Assembly (NCBI GenBank): GCA_026785985.1
Contig: JAJAYX010000326.1
Span: forward strand, 1-8,844
Reading direction: 5' to 3'
Source of the DNA: Rudanella sp.
GTDB lineage: Bacteria; Bacteroidota; Bacteroidia; Cytophagales; Spirosomataceae
Length of the DNA stretch: 8,844 nt
Shown: positions 6,439-8,844 of the stretch, in pieces
Numbering within the stretch: the stretch's first letter is position 1
Layout of the letters: each line of letters begins with the position of its first letter
Program-made: the position numbers and the translations under genes
The notes under the pieces: model-generated
The model's input: the letters and a program-made list of their open reading frames with translations, nothing else
Databases searched by the model: none
What the model was told of the DNA's origin: nothing

Positions 6439-6505
6439 TATCTCTAACTAGTCTATATTCTATTTATAAAATAAATATTGAAATGAAGTTTTAGATAAAT
6501 GGCAT

Positions 6506-6513
6506 TACTTTTG
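6506..6513 (+). promoter_or_regulatory. Candidate -7 box for mobA-mobB
   Basis: TACTTTTG matches TAnnTTTG exactly. No TTG/TTTG lies at 19-21 bp; the nearest (6478-6480) is 25 bp away, which weakens the call. A start near 6520 would give a leader of about 12 nt to ATG 6532 or about 78 nt to ATG 6598. Confidence 0.35.
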
Positions 6514-6597
6514 GCCCAATGAAACCTCATCATGTTAGGCACTGTAGGGTACTGTCTACTGCCTTTATCAATGATTTTATCCTGCCTTTTATCTGTC

Positions 6598-7188
6598 ATG
6601 GGTATCGCACAATCATCAAATCCGGTTGGGATAGCAGCCACCAACGCAGCTTCCATAACCCCTGTTCCAAAAGCAGAAGAGGAAACTTTGCACCCATCAA
6701 AACGCAAGCAGAAACTGCGTCAGGGCGAGTATCTCGACGAGATGGTCGTCATCAGGGTGACCGAAAAGGAGAAGAAACAACTGCTTACTGATTTAGCCAG
6801 CTATCAAAAAACGCACCCTTCACTAAAACTATCTGACCTCATCCGGGATCAGTATTTCAAGCGTGGCGCGTTTACGATCAGGATGAGCAAAAAAAAGAAA
6901 GGAAATAACGTAGTTGTTGCGGTGGCACCCGTCGGAGTCGCTCCCGGAGTGACGGATCACGAACTGTTGTGGCAACTCATGGATGAATTAGCTGATCTTA
7001 CTCGTAAGCTGGGTGGCTACCTCAACAATTTTAATCAATTGGTCAGAAAGATGAATAGTCTTTCGGGTGAGGATGCGGCCGGGCATGAACAGGTGATAAA
7101 CTCAATAGGTAATCTGAATCAGCCTACGAGTAAATTATTGGTAAAAGTCGAAAAGACCGTCAACCAGATCGCGGAACTGTTGGCTTAA
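6598..7188 (+). CDS. mobA: MobA-like relaxosome accessory protein
   Basis: A cytoplasmic DNA-binding partner of the relaxase, expected to bind oriT and load MobB. From ATG 6598 it has 196 residues. A disordered basic N-terminal part (SKRKQKLRQGEY) comes first. A ribbon-helix-helix-like unit follows at about 47-90, with strand MVVIRVTEKE, helix KKQLLTDLASYQ and helix LSDLIRDQYFKRG. A basic KKKKG linker comes next, and then a helical C-terminus with LGGYLNNFNQLVRKMN, which resembles the conserved G-x-N-x-NQ-x-x-R-x-x-N patch of MobC/MobA mobilization proteins. The frame extends up to ATG 6532, adding a 22-residue hydrophobic segment that makes no sense on a cytoplasmic protein, so 6598 is preferred; 6532 remains possible. 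It lies 60 bp before mobB and is probably cotranscribed. Confidence 0.85.
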   Translation: MGIAQSSNPVGIAATNAASITPVPKAEEETLHPSKRKQKLRQGEYLDEMVVIRVTEKEKKQLLTDLASYQKTHPSLKLSDLIRDQYFKRGAFTIRMSKKKKGNNVVVAVAPVGVAPGVTDHELLWQLMDELADLTRKLGGYLNNFNQLVRKMNSLSGEDAAGHEQVINSIGNLNQPTSKLLVKVEKTVNQIAELLA

Positions 7189-7248
7189 CAGCAGGTAGCC
7201 TAACAACTGGCTACAGTATCATTTTCATCACTCTACTCAAATGGCGGC
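7189..7248 (+). other. mobA-mobB spacer with small hairpin
   Basis: GTAGCC (7195-7200) and GGCTAC (7209-7214) form a 6-bp stem with an 8-nt loop just after the mobA stop. It has no T-run, so readthrough into mobB is expected; it might tune the ratio of the two proteins. Confidence 0.35.
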
Positions 7249-8844
7249 ATGATTGTGCGCTTGAACACCGGCAAAAATGTAACGGGAGCCCTTCAGTATA
7301 ATGAGCAAAAGCTACAGTTTGGAGATGCAACGATCCTGTCGGCCACCAACTTTAGCTTTCCTTCCAGTCAGCACAATCGCATCCAGCGGTCGCTGGAACT
7401 AAACCGGTTGGCGGGCAAAAACCACCGTGTCCAACAGCCTGGCATTCACTTTGCGCTGTCTTACCATCCTTCGGAGAAGCCAACCGATGAGCAGATGCGG
7501 CAGGTAGCCGCTGATTTTATGGAGAAACTGGGCTACGCCGATCAGCCCTACGTCGTTTACAGACACAATGACCGACCCCATCCCCACCTCCACATCGTCA
7601 GCGTAAAGGTGGACAGGCACGGCAAACGAATATCGGATAGCCATATCAAACTACGCTGTAATACGGCCCGTAAAGAACTGGAGATTCAGTATAGGCTTGT
7701 CAAAGCTGAAGAACAGAATCAATCGTTACCCCCTATCCAGTCTCTTTCAACTGGTAGTCCCGCCGATCAACCTGTTGAACTGGCCAATGGTGATATCAAA
7801 CGGGCTATCGGGAGTGTGGTGCGTACTGCATTTACGAACTATAGTTTTTCCTCATTTGAGGATTTTGATGGATTCCTGAACCAATACGGCATTCAGATGA
7901 ATCGACAGAAGGGCAAAGGTGACCAACTTGAAGGGGTGGGTAAATGGCGGGGAATTACCTTTCAATTAGTGGCAGCAGACAAGGCGGTTACCCCTCGCAT
8001 CAAAGCCAGTAGCTATTCCTTTGCTCCGACGGCTGACCGCCTTGAAAACAGGTTCAGGGGTGGAGCTGCCCGTAAGCAACAACAACGGGGTGCGTTGCTT
8101 CATACTATTAAGAAAACACTGGCACCCTACGCAACATTGTCAGAGGACGACTACAAACGATTATTGCGTGAGGCCGGGGTGCAGGTCGTCGCGCAAGGTG
8201 ATCGGTATTTGTATATCGACCACAATCGGCGGGCCGTGTATGGTGATGCAGAATTGGGAGCAGGCTTTATGCGTAAACAGCTACTGAACCGCTTTGGCAC
8301 TTCTCAGATTCATACAACGCCTACCCACTTGGAAAGTACGACTGAAAAAAAGGAAACAAAACCGTCACTGAACAGTAAAACGAGCCCTTCAGCTACCGAA
8401 GCTTCTAAACCATCCATAGACCCCCCACAACCAAACCCACTCCAACGCGAGGCCCCTGAAAAACTCATTACACCCCATTCAGGAACCACTCGCTCCGATT
8501 CAGACTGGGGTAAACTACTATCTAAGTACTACCAGCAGCACCGGCAGCAGTCCGGGGTTTATTTTGAAAGTCAGCTCATAGAAGCTTTCCCACACGGCCC
8601 CTTACGAACCCAAATGGTGGCAGCAGGCCATCCGGCAGATCAAGTCTCGCGGGCACTGATAGCCTTTGAAACCTACAAGCAAGGTTGTTTGCCTGAAATT
8701 CGGGCGAAAGAGCAGGCATACTTTAATCAAACCGCCAATGCCCTGTTATCACTGGCTATTCAAATGCCTATCGACGGTCCAAGTCGCCTTTCCTTTCTTA
8801 AAGCAGCCCAACTCAATGTCGGGCAAGAGCCGACAGGAGAATAC
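7249..8844 (+). CDS. mobB: MobB, HUH-type relaxase (C-terminus beyond window)
   Basis: A transfer nickase-ligase that cuts one strand at oriT and stays bound to its 5' end through a tyrosine. The frame is open for 532 codons to the window edge. It opens MIVRLNTGKNVTGALQYNEQK; Tyr17 is the likely nucleophile by position. The HUH motif is HNDRPHPHLHIVSVKV, with His106, Asp108, His111, His113 and His115, which fits a MOBP-type metal site. After the nuclease domain (about 1-150) come two modules typical of long Bacteroidota relaxases: about 180-290 (DIKRAIGSVV ... GVGKWRGITFQL) and about 285-355 (GVQVVAQGDRYLYID). A Ser/Pro/Lys-rich linker (about 360-420) and a further helical domain follow. No ATG lies between the in-frame TAA at 7201 and 7249, so the start is secure. 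Confidence 0.93.
   Translation, partial: MIVRLNTGKNVTGALQYNEQKLQFGDATILSATNFSFPSSQHNRIQRSLELNRLAGKNHRVQQPGIHFALSYHPSEKPTDEQMRQVAADFMEKLGYADQPYVVYRHNDRPHPHLHIVSVKVDRHGKRISDSHIKLRCNTARKELEIQYRLVKAEEQNQSLPPIQSLSTGSPADQPVELANGDIKRAIGSVVRTAFTNYSFSSFEDFDGFLNQYGIQMNRQKGKGDQLEGVGKWRGITFQLVAADKAVTPRIKASSYSFAPTADRLENRFRGGAARKQQQRGALLHTIKKTLAPYATLSEDDYKRLLREAGVQVVAQGDRYLYIDHNRRAVYGDAELGAGFMRKQLLNRFGTSQIHTTPTHLESTTEKKETKPSLNSKTSPSATEASKPSIDPPQPNPLQREAPEKLITPHSGTTRSDSDWGKLLSKYYQQHRQQSGVYFESQLIEAFPHGPLRTQMVAAGHPADQVSRALIAFETYKQGCLPEIRAKEQAYFNQTANALLSLAIQMPIDGPSRLSFLKAAQLNVGQEPTGEY

Larger units (their letters stand above)
6131..6440. other. Structured non-coding region, candidate oriT
   Basis: About 300 bp without a gene, between the tra operon and mobA/mobB, the usual place for a transfer origin recognised by the adjacent relaxase. 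It holds a run of hairpins: 6131-6136/6149-6154, 6164-6170/6179-6185, 6228-6262, 6279-6321, 6329-6335/6345-6351 and 6375-6378/6384-6387. An 11-bp motif is repeated at 6279 and 6428. None ends in a T-run suited to a plus-strand terminator, and no plus-strand gene ends here. Relaxase-accessory binding and nicking would explain repeats and stems together. I cannot point to a nic site from memory. A structured RNA is the main alternative. Confidence 0.5.

Noticed and set aside
5504..6440. CRISPR array
   Set aside because: Repeats are 10-11 bp, irregularly spaced and few; there are no cas genes.
6453..6707. Minus-strand 84-codon frame overlapping the mobA start region
   Set aside because: It lies antisense to mobA and its promoter, has no recognisable motif, and mobA has clear domain support.
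6519..6791. Plus-strand 90-codon frame overlapping mobA in another frame
   Set aside because: A shadow of mobA, with composition unlike a protein family and no start signal.
7399..7644. Minus-strand 81-codon frame inside mobB
   Set aside because: Antisense to the relaxase catalytic HUH region, which is clearly the real coding frame.

Overview
The window is part of a conjugative element from a member of the Bacteroidota. The evidence is a Bacteroides-type tra cluster (traA ParA-like ATPase, DUF3408 protein, TraD-like protein, DUF4134, DUF4133, traG VirB4-type ATPase) set divergently from a mobA/mobB pair. AT-rich leaders without Shine-Dalgarno sequences and two TAnnTTTG-type -7 promoter elements also fit that phylum. 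The mid-40s to 50% GC of the genes and the diverged proteins suggest Cytophagales (Spirosoma-like) rather than gut Bacteroides; this is a guess. No integrase, replication gene or element end is visible, so plasmid and integrative element cannot be told apart.

Layout. Positions 1-5459 are a minus-strand operon read right to left: traA (5459-4764), DUF3408 gene (4771-4262), acidic TraD-like gene (4235-3282), traE (3164-2823), a second DUF4134-type gene (2817-2521), traF (2518-2156) and traG (2163 to the left edge, C-terminus missing). Overlaps of 8 bp at traA/DUF3408 and traF/traG, and gaps of 2-26 bp elsewhere, support one transcription unit. The only long gap (117 bp, before traE) is AT-rich and may hold an internal promoter. 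Positions 5460-6597 are a gene-poor divergent control region of about 1.1 kb. Its left half is very AT-rich, with the traA promoter and inverted repeats. Its right half (about 6131-6440) is packed with hairpins and repeats and is the best oriT candidate. From 6598 (or 6532) the plus strand carries mobA, a relaxosome accessory protein, and mobB, a HUH relaxase that runs off the right edge.

How the genes work together. MobA and MobB would bind and nick oriT. The tra proteins would build the envelope channel: TraG is the VirB4-type motor, and TraE and TraF are small membrane subunits. TraA and the DUF3408 protein are cytoplasmic factors whose exact role is not established. The coupling protein (VirD4/MobC type) and traI onward are presumably outside the window.

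The system itself is a known type. The least explained parts are the structured non-coding region at 6131-6440, the second DUF4134 protein, the inverted repeat over the traA promoter, and a possible decayed minus-strand reading frame at 5887-6051.
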